A stretch of 64,000 nt of DNA, from positions 124,001-188,000 of the forward strand of contig CALEJT010000017.1 in NCBI GenBank assembly GCA_937898685.1, written 5' to 3'. This DNA is from an uncultured Gammaproteobacteria bacterium (GTDB lineage Bacteria > Pseudomonadota > Gammaproteobacteria > Pseudomonadales > Pseudohongiellaceae). Shown in pieces: positions 28,817 through 35,862 of this stretch (position 1 is its first letter; the number at the start of each line of letters is the position of its first letter). A program made the translations under genes and the position numbers. Under the pieces are notes generated by a model that was not told the origin of the DNA, did no database searches, and was given only the letters and a program-made list of their open reading frames with translations.

Positions 28817-30286
28817 TCACAATCCTGACTCCGCCAATTTCACGGCATGGAACATGGCGCGCGCCTTGTTCATGGTTTCGTCCCACTCCGAACGTGGCAC
28901 CGAATCGGCCACGATGCCCGCACCGGCTTCTATGTACAGGGTGGAGTCCTTGATCACGGCAGTGCGGATGGCGATGGCCATGTCCATGTTGCCGTTCCAG
29001 GACAGATAACCCATGGCGCCGCCGTAGATGCCGCGCTTGACCGGTTCGAATTCGTCGATGATTTCCATCGCGCGCACCTTGGGTGCACCGCTCAGCGTGC
29101 CGACCGGCAGCGTGGCCTTGAGCACGTCGAGTGCCGTGCGGCCTTCCGCCAACTCGCTTTCCACGGTGGAGGCGATGTGCATCACGTGCGAGTAGCGCTC
29201 CACGAACATGCGCTTGGGCACGTGCACCGAACCGATCTTGCTGACGCGGCCGGAATCGTTGCGGCTGAGGTCGATCAGCATCAGGTGCTCGGCAATCTCC
29301 TTGGCGTCGGCGAGCAGCTCCTGCTCGAGCGCAAGATCTTCTTCTTCAGTGCGGCCGCGGCGGCGCGTGCCAGCGAGAGGGCGCACCGTGATGTGGCCGT
29401 CTTCCACACGCGCCAGGATCTCCGGCGAGGCGCTGACGATGTGGAAGTCCTGCATGTCCATGAACACCATGTACGGCGAAGGGTTCAGCTGACGCAGTGC
29501 GCGATAGAGGTTCAGGGGCGCGCCGTGGAACGGCAGGCTCATGCGCTGAGCGAGCACCACCTGCATCACGTCGCCGGCGGCGATGTATTCCTTGATGCGC
29601 TCAACCGCATGTTCGAATTTTTCCTGGCCGAAGCTGGAGACGAAGTCGGCTTCGCTCACTTCGCGGAAACCGGTGCGCTGCGGGAATTGCGCGCGCGACT
29701 GCAGCTGCGCTTCGAGCGCATCGAGCTGCGCTTGCGCGGCGTCGTAGGATCCTTCGACGCCGGGATCGGCGTAGACCAACAGCGTCAACGTGTTGCGCAG
29801 GTTGTCGAACACCACCACCGCCTCGGACACCATCAGCACGATGTCCGGCGTGTGCACCGTGTCGGGCGGCGTGCTGTTGGCCACGCGGTGCTCGACGTAG
29901 CGCACGGTGTCATAGCCGAAGTAGCCGACGAGGCCACCATTGAAACGCGGCAGCTGCGGCAGATCGGGAATGCGATAACGCTTCTGGAAGGATTCGATGA
30001 AGGCGAAGGGATCGTCGGTCTCGTGGCTTTCCAGCAACTGACCGTTCTGCTCGATGCGCAGCTGCTTGCCGGTGACCTTGAGCACCGTGCGGCAGGGCAG
30101 ACCGATGAAGGAATAACGGCCCCATTTCTCACCGCCCTGCATCGATTCGAGGAAATAGCTGTAAGGCCCCTGCGCCAGTTTGAGGTAGACACCGAGAGGC
30201 GTATCGAGGTCGGCCAACACTTCGCGCATCACGGGGATGCGGTTGTAGCCCTGCGCGGCGAGCGCGCGGTACTGCTCCAAGGTCAT
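28817..30286 (-). CDS. trpE: Anthranilate synthase component I
   Basis: A 489-residue chorismate-utilising enzyme. The N-terminal region has the tryptophan feedback-site motif SYFLES followed by GRYSFIG. The C-terminal catalytic domain has PSPYMVFMDMQDFHIVSASPEI, RPLAGTRRRG, LIDLSRNDSGRV and KATLPVGTLSGAPKVRAMEII. Full length. The ATG overlaps the rpe stop by 4 bases (ATGA). No leader-peptide attenuator is seen, since rpe is directly upstream. Confidence 0.97.
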   Translation of the reverse strand: MTLEQYRALAAQGYNRIPVMREVLADLDTPLGVYLKLAQGPYSYFLESMQGGEKWGRYSFIGLPCRTVLKVTGKQLRIEQNGQLLESHETDDPFAFIESFQKRYRIPDLPQLPRFNGGLVGYFGYDTVRYVEHRVANSTPPDTVHTPDIVLMVSEAVVVFDNLRNTLTLLVYADPGVEGSYDAAQAQLDALEAQLQSRAQFPQRTGFREVSEADFVSSFGQEKFEHAVERIKEYIAAGDVMQVVLAQRMSLPFHGAPLNLYRALRQLNPSPYMVFMDMQDFHIVSASPEILARVEDGHITVRPLAGTRRRGRTEEEDLALEQELLADAKEIAEHLMLIDLSRNDSGRVSKIGSVHVPKRMFVERYSHVMHIASTVESELAEGRTALDVLKATLPVGTLSGAPKVRAMEIIDEFEPVKRGIYGGAMGYLSWNGNMDMAIAIRTAVIKDSTLYIEAGAGIVADSVPRSEWDETMNKARAMFHAVKLAESGL

Positions 30287-30954
30287 AGGGACGCCAGCTC
30301 CTTGCGCATGGCGGCAATGGTGGCGGCGTAGTCACCGCTGTTGAAGATGGCCGAACCCGCCACGAACATGTCGGCGCCCGCGCGCGCGATCTCGGCAATG
30401 TTGCCCACGCCCACACCGCCGTCGACCTCGAGGCGGATGTCGTAGCCGCTGGCATCGATCAGCTCACGCACCTTCGTCAGTTTGCGCAGCGTGGACGGAA
30501 TGAATTTCTGGCCACCGAAGCCCGGGTTCACCGACATCAGCAGGATCACGTCGAGCTTGTCCATCACGTACTCGAGGCAGTCGATGGGCGTGGCCGGATT
30601 GAGCACGAGGCCGGCCTTGCAGCCGAGGTCGCGGATCAACTGTAACGAACGGTCGACATGGTGCGAGGCTTCGGGGTGGAAGGTGATGTACGTGGCACCG
30701 GCCTTCGCGAAATCGTTGATGAGCGCGTCGACGGGCGAGACCATCAGATGCACGTCGATCGGCGCAGTGATGCCGTATTTGCGCAGTGCCTGGCACACCA
30801 TCGGACCGATGGTCAGGTTGGGCACGTAGTGGTTGTCCATCACGTCGAAATGCACGACGTCGGCACCGGCTGCGAGCACTGCATTCACCTCTTCGCCAAG
30901 ACGGGCAAAGTCGGCCGAAAGGATGGAGGGAGCGATGAGGTAGGAAGGGGGCAT
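30283..30954 (-). CDS. rpe: Ribulose-phosphate 3-epimerase
   Basis: A 223-residue TIM-barrel epimerase of the pentose phosphate pathway. It has IAPSILSADFARLGEEV, VVHFDVMDNHYVPNLTIGP, LMSVNPGFGGQKF and LEVDGGVG. The start at 30954 (MPPSYLIAPSI) matches the family; an ATG 36 bases upstream would add an untypical extension. It heads rpe-trpE-trpG-trpC-dgkA. gph, which often follows rpe in pseudomonads, is missing. Confidence 0.96.
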   Translation of the reverse strand: MPPSYLIAPSILSADFARLGEEVNAVLAAGADVVHFDVMDNHYVPNLTIGPMVCQALRKYGITAPIDVHLMVSPVDALINDFAKAGATYITFHPEASHHVDRSLQLIRDLGCKAGLVLNPATPIDCLEYVMDKLDVILLMSVNPGFGGQKFIPSTLRKLTKVRELIDASGYDIRLEVDGGVGVGNIAEIARAGADMFVAGSAIFNSGDYAATIAAMRKELASL

Positions 30955-31115
30955 GAGTACTGCGCTAAGTGTTTGAAAAACGCGGCGCATTGTACCGGCT
31001 TCTTGGGTTTGGCTCTAGGCAATCCGCAGCCGCCGCTGTGTTGGCGCTGCGGGCGCGGTATGATGCGCGCCGTCATCCCATCCGGGAAGCGCAGCCCCGG
31101 GAGCCTGCCCACTCC

Positions 31116-31976
31116 ATGCCCCTTTCCGCCCTTGCTGCCGTACTGCTGGCGGCCTGCACCCACGCGCTGTGGAACTTTGCCGCCAAGAGCGCCGCCCCTT
31201 CGCGCCACTTCGTGTGGTTCTATTCCACCCTCTCTTGTCTGGTGTGGGCCCCAGTGGTGTTGTGGGTGCTCTGGACCACCCGCCCGACCTACACCTACCT
31301 GCACTGGCTGGCCCTGAGCGCCACGGCCGTCCTGCATCTCGGCTATTCCCTGATGCTGCAGGCGGGCTATCGCGCCTCGGACCTGTCGCTGGTCTACCCA
31401 CTGGCGCGCGGGTCGGGACCACTGCTGTCCTTCTTCCTGGCGGTGTTGCTCCTGGACGAATCGCTGTCCTGGCTCTCGCTGACCGGCGTACTGCTGGTGG
31501 TGGCCGGGATCCTGTTGGTGTCCGGACTCCTGCAGAAGCAACACCGGGCGCCGCTGCGAGGCATTGCCTATGGGCTGGGCACCGGCTGTTTCATCGCCGC
31601 GTACACGGTCAACGACGGTTGGGCCGTGAAGGTGCTGCTGATCTCGCCCGTCATCATCGACTACTTCGGCAACTTCGTGCGGATGGTGGTGCTGGCACCC
31701 AAGGCCTGGGCGAAGCGGGATGAGATCGGCCGTGAATTCCGTCTTTATTACAAGCCGGCGCTGGTGGTGGCGGTGTTGGGACCGCTGGGCTACATGCTGG
31801 TCCTCTACGCCATGACCCTGGCGCCAGTCAGCCACGTCGCTCCGGCGCGCGAGCTCGCCACCCTGCTCGGCACCTTCCTCGGCGCGCGCCTGTTGCAGGA
31901 ACGGGCCGCGCCGGCACGCATTGTCGGAGCACTCTGCATCGTGGCGGGGGTAATCAGCCTGACGCTGACTCAATGA
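31116..31976 (+). CDS. EamA/DMT-family transporter
   Basis: A 286-residue inner-membrane protein of about ten hydrophobic segments in two EamA repeats, first MPLSALAAVLLAACTHALWNF and second around 145-286. The drug/metabolite transporter family exports amino acids, nucleosides or other metabolites; the substrate is unknown. The ATG at 31116 is chosen because the longer open frame back to 30969 is Arg-rich and not membrane-like. It is divergent from rpe. Confidence 0.85.
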   Translation: MPLSALAAVLLAACTHALWNFAAKSAAPSRHFVWFYSTLSCLVWAPVVLWVLWTTRPTYTYLHWLALSATAVLHLGYSLMLQAGYRASDLSLVYPLARGSGPLLSFFLAVLLLDESLSWLSLTGVLLVVAGILLVSGLLQKQHRAPLRGIAYGLGTGCFIAAYTVNDGWAVKVLLISPVIIDYFGNFVRMVVLAPKAWAKRDEIGREFRLYYKPALVVAVLGPLGYMLVLYAMTLAPVSHVAPARELATLLGTFLGARLLQERAAPARIVGALCIVAGVISLTLTQ

Positions 31977-32040
31977 ATCTCTTTAGGAAAAGACTGAACG
32001 TGATAGGCAAGACCTTGCACAATTTCGCCCCCGGCTAGGA

Positions 32041-32070
32041 TTGCAAAGCGCCCAGGCAGCCTCATATCCT
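32041..32070 (+). promoter_or_regulatory. Candidate htpX promoter
   Basis: TTGCAA (32041-32046), an 18-base spacer and TATCCT (32065-32070) fit a sigma-70 promoter about 70 bases before htpX. A heat-shock reading (TTGCAA, 14 bases, CTCATAT) is possible but far from the sigma-32 consensus. Confidence 0.3.
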
Positions 32071-32139
32071 CGTCGACACGTCCTTCGCGTCAATTTTGCG
32101 TAAGAGACGAGCAACGAAGCGCTTATTACGGAGGTACTC

Positions 32140-33012
32140 ATGCTGCGCCTGCTGTTGTTCTTCGGCACCAACATTGCGGTGCTGATTCTTCTATCCCTGG
32201 TGTTCAACCTGCTGGGGCTGGACGGGATTCTGCAAGCCAACGGAGTGGATCTCGACCTTGGCGCGCTGCTGGTCTTCTCCGCCGTGATCGGTTTCAGCGG
32301 CTCGATCATTTCGCTGCTGATGTCCAAGTTCATGGCCAAGCAGACCATGGGGGTGCAGGTCATCACCCAGCCCCGTACGGAGTTCGAGCGCTGGCTGCTG
32401 CAGACCGTGCAGCGTCAGGCTGAAGCCGCCGGCATCAAGATGCCGGAAGTGGGTGTGTTCAATCAGGCCTCGCCCAACGCCTTCGCCACCGGCTGGAACA
32501 AGAACGACGCGCTGGTCGCCGTCAGCACCGGCCTCGTGCAGCACATGAACCGCGACGAGATCGAGGCCGTGCTCGGCCACGAGATCAGCCACGTCGCCAA
32601 CGGTGACATGGTCACCCTGACCCTGATCCAGGGCGTGGTGAACACCTTCGTCGTGTTCCTGTCGCGCGTGGTGGGCCACGTGATCGACCGCGCCGTGTTC
32701 AAGACCGAAGAAGGCCATGGTCCTGCCTTCTTCATCGTGTCGATCGTGAGCCAGATCGCACTCGGCTTCCTCGCTCAGATCATCGTGATGTGGTTCTCGC
32801 GCTATCGTGAGTACCGCGCCGATGCAGGTGGCGCCCAGCTCGCCGGTCGTCAGCGCATGATCTCGGCGCTGCGTCGTCTGCAGCAGGCCCAGCCGGCCGA
32901 GATGCCCAGCGAAATGGCTGCCTTCGGCATCAACTCGCACGGTCTGATGGAACTCTTCGCCAGCCACCCGCCGCTGGAAAAACGCATCCGCGCGCTGGAA
33001 CAGGCTGCCTGA
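32140..33012 (+). CDS. htpX: Membrane zinc protease HtpX
   Basis: A 290-residue M48 metalloprotease of membrane-protein quality control. It has two N-terminal membrane segments (about 4-26 and 40-62), the zinc motif HEISH (H147, E148, H151), two further hydrophobic stretches, and the third zinc-ligand region YREYRADAGGAQLAG. GGAGGT four bases before the ATG supports the start. Full length. Confidence 0.96.
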   Translation: MLRLLLFFGTNIAVLILLSLVFNLLGLDGILQANGVDLDLGALLVFSAVIGFSGSIISLLMSKFMAKQTMGVQVITQPRTEFERWLLQTVQRQAEAAGIKMPEVGVFNQASPNAFATGWNKNDALVAVSTGLVQHMNRDEIEAVLGHEISHVANGDMVTLTLIQGVVNTFVVFLSRVVGHVIDRAVFKTEEGHGPAFFIVSIVSQIALGFLAQIIVMWFSRYREYRADAGGAQLAGRQRMISALRRLQQAQPAEMPSEMAAFGINSHGLMELFASHPPLEKRIRALEQAA

Positions 33013-33039
33013 GCGCAATCAGCAGAACCTATCGGAACC

Positions 33040-33066
33040 CTCCTCTCCCGCCCTGCGGGAGAGGAG
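33040..33066. terminator. Perfect 12-bp hairpin between htpX and the LOG gene
   Basis: CTCCTCTCCCGC, a CCT loop and GCGGGAGAGGAG form a perfect 12-bp stem between two convergent genes. No long T run follows on either strand. It may act as a transcript stop or stabiliser. It also resembles the CTCTCCCGC-type palindromes repeated in several proteobacterial genomes. Whether it recurs in this genome cannot be told from one copy. Confidence 0.5.
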
Positions 33067-33084
33067 CTTCCTCAACGCCCCGCC

Positions 33085-33996
33085 TCAGTCCTCGCTCAAG
33101 CTTTCCGAGATGATTTCCCAGGCCTGCTCCGCCGTTTCGACGTAGCGGAAAAGGTCGAGATCATTGGCACTGATCACTCCCTGCTCGACCAGGTAGTTGA
33201 AGTTGATGGTGCTCTCCCAGAACTCCTTGCCGAAGATCAGCACCGGCAGCGGTTCGATCTTGCCGGTCTGCACCAGGGTGAGAGCCTCGAACAGTTCGTC
33301 CATCGTGCCGAAGCCGCCCGGGAAGGCGACCAGCGCACGCGCGCGCAAGAGGAAGTGCATCTTGCGCATCGCGAAATAGTGGAACTGGAAACAGAAGCGC
33401 GGCGTGATGTAGGTGTTCGGTGCCTGCTCGTGTGGCAGCACGATGTTGAGGCCGATCGATTCACCACCCGCCTCCGCCGCACCACGGTTGGCGGCCTCCA
33501 TGATGCCCGGGCCACCGCCCGTCACCACGGTCAGTTTCGGACAACTCTCGCAGCCGGAACGCTCGGTCACGAATCGCGCCAGACGGCGCGCTTCGTTGTA
33601 GTAGCGATTCTGCTGCCGCAGCATGTTCACGCGCTGCCGCAGCACCACCAGCTCCACGCTGCCGGGACGGTCGCGCTCCACCTGCGCCAGGCGCGCCTCG
33701 TTGGCGGCGAGTTGTTCGGGTGATGGCGTACGCGCACTGCCGAAGATCACCACCGTGTGATTGATGCCGGCGGCCTGCAGTTCGAGCTCGGGCTTGGTCA
33801 GCTCGAGCATCAAACGCACGCCGCGCAATTCTTCGCGGGTCAGGAAGTCCTCGTCGTCGAAGGCCAGGCGATAGGCCGGCGACTCCAACTGCGGCGTGCT
33901 CTCGAGGGTCTTGACCTCGCGTCGCGCGTACTGGCGATCCTCCGCGGAAGTGTGGAAAAGATGACCGGGCTTTCTGCGTCGGGAACGTCTACTCAT
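33085..33996 (-). CDS. LOG-family nucleotide-processing protein
   Basis: A 303-residue Rossmann-type protein of the LOG (formerly lysine decarboxylase-like) family. It shows the signature PGGFGTMDELFEALTLVQTGK near residue 225, with VVTGGGPGIMEAANRGA upstream. Such proteins hydrolyse nucleoside 5'-monophosphates to base and ribose 5-phosphate, as PpnN and LOG do. It is longer at the N-terminus than typical LOG proteins (about 190) but shorter than PpnN (about 450). AGGA seven bases before the ATG supports the start. Confidence 0.85.
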   Translation of the reverse strand: MSRRSRRRKPGHLFHTSAEDRQYARREVKTLESTPQLESPAYRLAFDDEDFLTREELRGVRLMLELTKPELELQAAGINHTVVIFGSARTPSPEQLAANEARLAQVERDRPGSVELVVLRQRVNMLRQQNRYYNEARRLARFVTERSGCESCPKLTVVTGGGPGIMEAANRGAAEAGGESIGLNIVLPHEQAPNTYITPRFCFQFHYFAMRKMHFLLRARALVAFPGGFGTMDELFEALTLVQTGKIEPLPVLIFGKEFWESTINFNYLVEQGVISANDLDLFRYVETAEQAWEIISESLSED

Positions 33997-34029
33997 GCGG
34001 ATTTCCTGAAAAGAAGGAAGACTAAGGTG

Positions 34030-34716
34030 TTACTGCGCAGCGAGCTGCGCGTCGAGCGCGGCGAGGCGCTCGGGGGTGCCGATGTCGGACCACTCGCCCT
34101 CGTGCAGACGGGCGCTGGCCGTGCCCATCCTGATGCATTGCTCCAGGATGGGAAGCAAAGGATAGGTGCAGAGCGGCAAATCCATGAAAAGTTCGGGGCG
34201 GAACACACCGATGCCACTGTAGGTATAGGCCTGCCCGGGCACGGCGGGGCGTGGCAACAACCTCCCTTCGGGACTCAGTCCGAAGTCACCACGCGGATGC
34301 TGCGGCGGATTGGGCACGAGCACCAGATGCAGCATGTCCTCGGGCTTGAGCGCATCGCGCAGCGCCGCGAAATCATAGTCGGTCCAGATATCGGCATTCA
34401 CCACCAGAAAGGGCTCGGAACCCAGCAGAGGCAGCGCCTTGGCGATGCCACCGGCGGTTTCGAGCGGTTCACCTTCCGGCGACCAGGTGATGTTCACCCC
34501 CAAATCCGAGCCATCGCCGAGCGCGGCTTCGAGCTGCTCACCGAGCCAGGCGTGATTGATGACGAGCTCGGTGAAACCCGCGGCGCGCAGCTTCAGGATC
34601 TGATGCTCGATCAGCGCACGACCACCGGCGCGCAAGAGCGGCTTGGGTGTGACCTGGGTCAGTTCGCGCATGCGCGTGCCCTTGCCGGCCGCGAGCACCA
34701 TCACTTTCATGTTCAT
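34030..34716 (-). CDS. murU: N-acetylmuramate 1-phosphate uridylyltransferase
   Basis: A 228-residue sugar nucleotidyltransferase. It has the nucleotide-binding signature MVLAAGKGTRMRELTQVTPKPLL, NADIWTD and EWSDIGTPERL. It makes UDP-MurNAc in the AmgK-MurU cell-wall recycling bypass known in pseudomonads. Its ATG overlaps the amgK stop by 4 bases (ATGA), fixing the start at 34716 rather than at an upstream in-frame codon. Confidence 0.93.
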   Translation of the reverse strand: MNMKVMVLAAGKGTRMRELTQVTPKPLLRAGGRALIEHQILKLRAAGFTELVINHAWLGEQLEAALGDGSDLGVNITWSPEGEPLETAGGIAKALPLLGSEPFLVVNADIWTDYDFAALRDALKPEDMLHLVLVPNPPQHPRGDFGLSPEGRLLPRPAVPGQAYTYSGIGVFRPELFMDLPLCTYPLLPILEQCIRMGTASARLHEGEWSDIGTPERLAALDAQLAAQ

Positions 34717-35789
34717 GCGGCGATGCTCACTCCGAGCTCCTGCAGCACCCGCGGCAGCGCCGGACTGATGCGCTCGGCCACCCACTCGCTAAAAGGATCG
34801 AATTCGGCGTAATCGCGCGCCACGCTGGCGAGATAGCGCAGGGTCAGCGGCAGATCACCGAGGTAGCCGCGTTTGCCGTCGCGCAGCCACAGCCGCGCGA
34901 AGATGCCGAGGACCTTGAGATGTCGCTGCATGCCCATCCAGTCGAAGTCCTGCTGGAACGCGGCCGGGGCCGGCACGTTCAGCCCGGCAGCGAACGCCAG
35001 CTCACGATAGTCATCGACCCACTGCCGCACCTGGGCGCGTGGCCATTCGATGTAGCAATCACGCAAGAGCGACACCAGGTCGTAGGTGAGCGGCCCCAGC
35101 ACCGCGTCCTGGAAGTCGATCACACCGAGCGGCTCGGCGCCGCGATACATGAGGTTGCGCGAGTGGTAGTCGCGATGCACGAACACCTGCGGCTGCCGTT
35201 GCGCGCGTTCGCTCAAGCGATCGAACACGCCATGGATCAATGCCAGCTCAGCATCACTCAACTCGAATCCAAGAAGCCCCTGGCAGAACCAATCGATGAA
35301 GAGCTGCATCTCGCGACGCAGCAGCGCGTCATCATAGAGCGGCAGGCCCTGCGCGTCGGCGCGCTGGATCTTCAGCAGTTCCGAGAAGGCCTGGTGGTAA
35401 AGCGCATGGGCAGTGGGTTGTACCGCTGGGTCCCGACGTGAGGCATCGAGGCGTCCCCACAGAAGCTCACTGCCGAGATCGCTCAGGCACATGAACCCGG
35501 CGTCGAGATCATGGGCATGCAGCAGCGGCACATTGACGCCCGCCGCGTGCAGCCGTTCGGCGACCGCGACGAAGGGCCGGCAGTCCTCATGCGGCGGCGG
35601 TGCGTCGACCAAGATCAGCGTGCCGGTATCGAGCCGGGCGCGGAAGTAGCGCCGGAAGCTGGCATCGCCGCTCACGGGTGCGAGCGGCCCCTGCTGCGCC
35701 CCCAGACGCAGGGCGGGAAGACGTTGGGAAAACCAGGCTTGCAGCTCAGCTTCACGCTGGCGCAGAAAGTCGATCGAGGGGGCGGGCAA
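34713..35789 (-). CDS. amgK: N-acetylmuramate/N-acetylglucosamine kinase AmgK
   Basis: A 358-residue aminoglycoside-phosphotransferase-fold kinase. The catalytic loop is FVHRDYHSRNLMYRG and the metal site is GVIDFQDAVLGPLTYDLVSLLRD. It phosphorylates MurNAc at the anomeric position so that MurU can make UDP-MurNAc. The only plausible start is a TTG at 35789 (Leu-Pro-Ala-Pro-Ser frame), with AAGGGA about 10 bases upstream. It is divergent from lptD, as in pseudomonads. Confidence 0.92.
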   Translation of the reverse strand: MPAPSIDFLRQREAELQAWFSQRLPALRLGAQQGPLAPVSGDASFRRYFRARLDTGTLILVDAPPPHEDCRPFVAVAERLHAAGVNVPLLHAHDLDAGFMCLSDLGSELLWGRLDASRRDPAVQPTAHALYHQAFSELLKIQRADAQGLPLYDDALLRREMQLFIDWFCQGLLGFELSDAELALIHGVFDRLSERAQRQPQVFVHRDYHSRNLMYRGAEPLGVIDFQDAVLGPLTYDLVSLLRDCYIEWPRAQVRQWVDDYRELAFAAGLNVPAPAAFQQDFDWMGMQRHLKVLGIFARLWLRDGKRGYLGDLPLTLRYLASVARDYAEFDPFSEWVAERISPALPRVLQELGVSIAA

Positions 35790-35802
35790 AACGGCGGTTC
35801 CC

Positions 35803-35831
35803 TTGTTCTGAAAGGGGATAAACCATACACT
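35803..35831 (+). promoter_or_regulatory. Candidate sigma-70 promoter of lptD
   Basis: TTGTTC (35803-35808), exactly 17 bases, then TACACT (35826-35831). Transcription would start near 35838, leaving a leader of about 25 bases before the lptD TTG. No sigma-E-type promoter was recognised. Confidence 0.45.
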
Positions 35832-35862
35832 GCGCGCACTTCATTACGCCAGTCCGCCCGCT

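Noticed and set aside
30885..31973. 362-codon minus-strand frame opposite the EamA gene
   Set aside because: Gln/Arg/His-rich with no motif. The plus strand shows regular membrane helices.
31977..32139. Sigma-32 heat-shock promoter for htpX
   Set aside because: No good CTTGAA and CCCCAT pair at proper spacing; a sigma-70-like pair fits slightly better.
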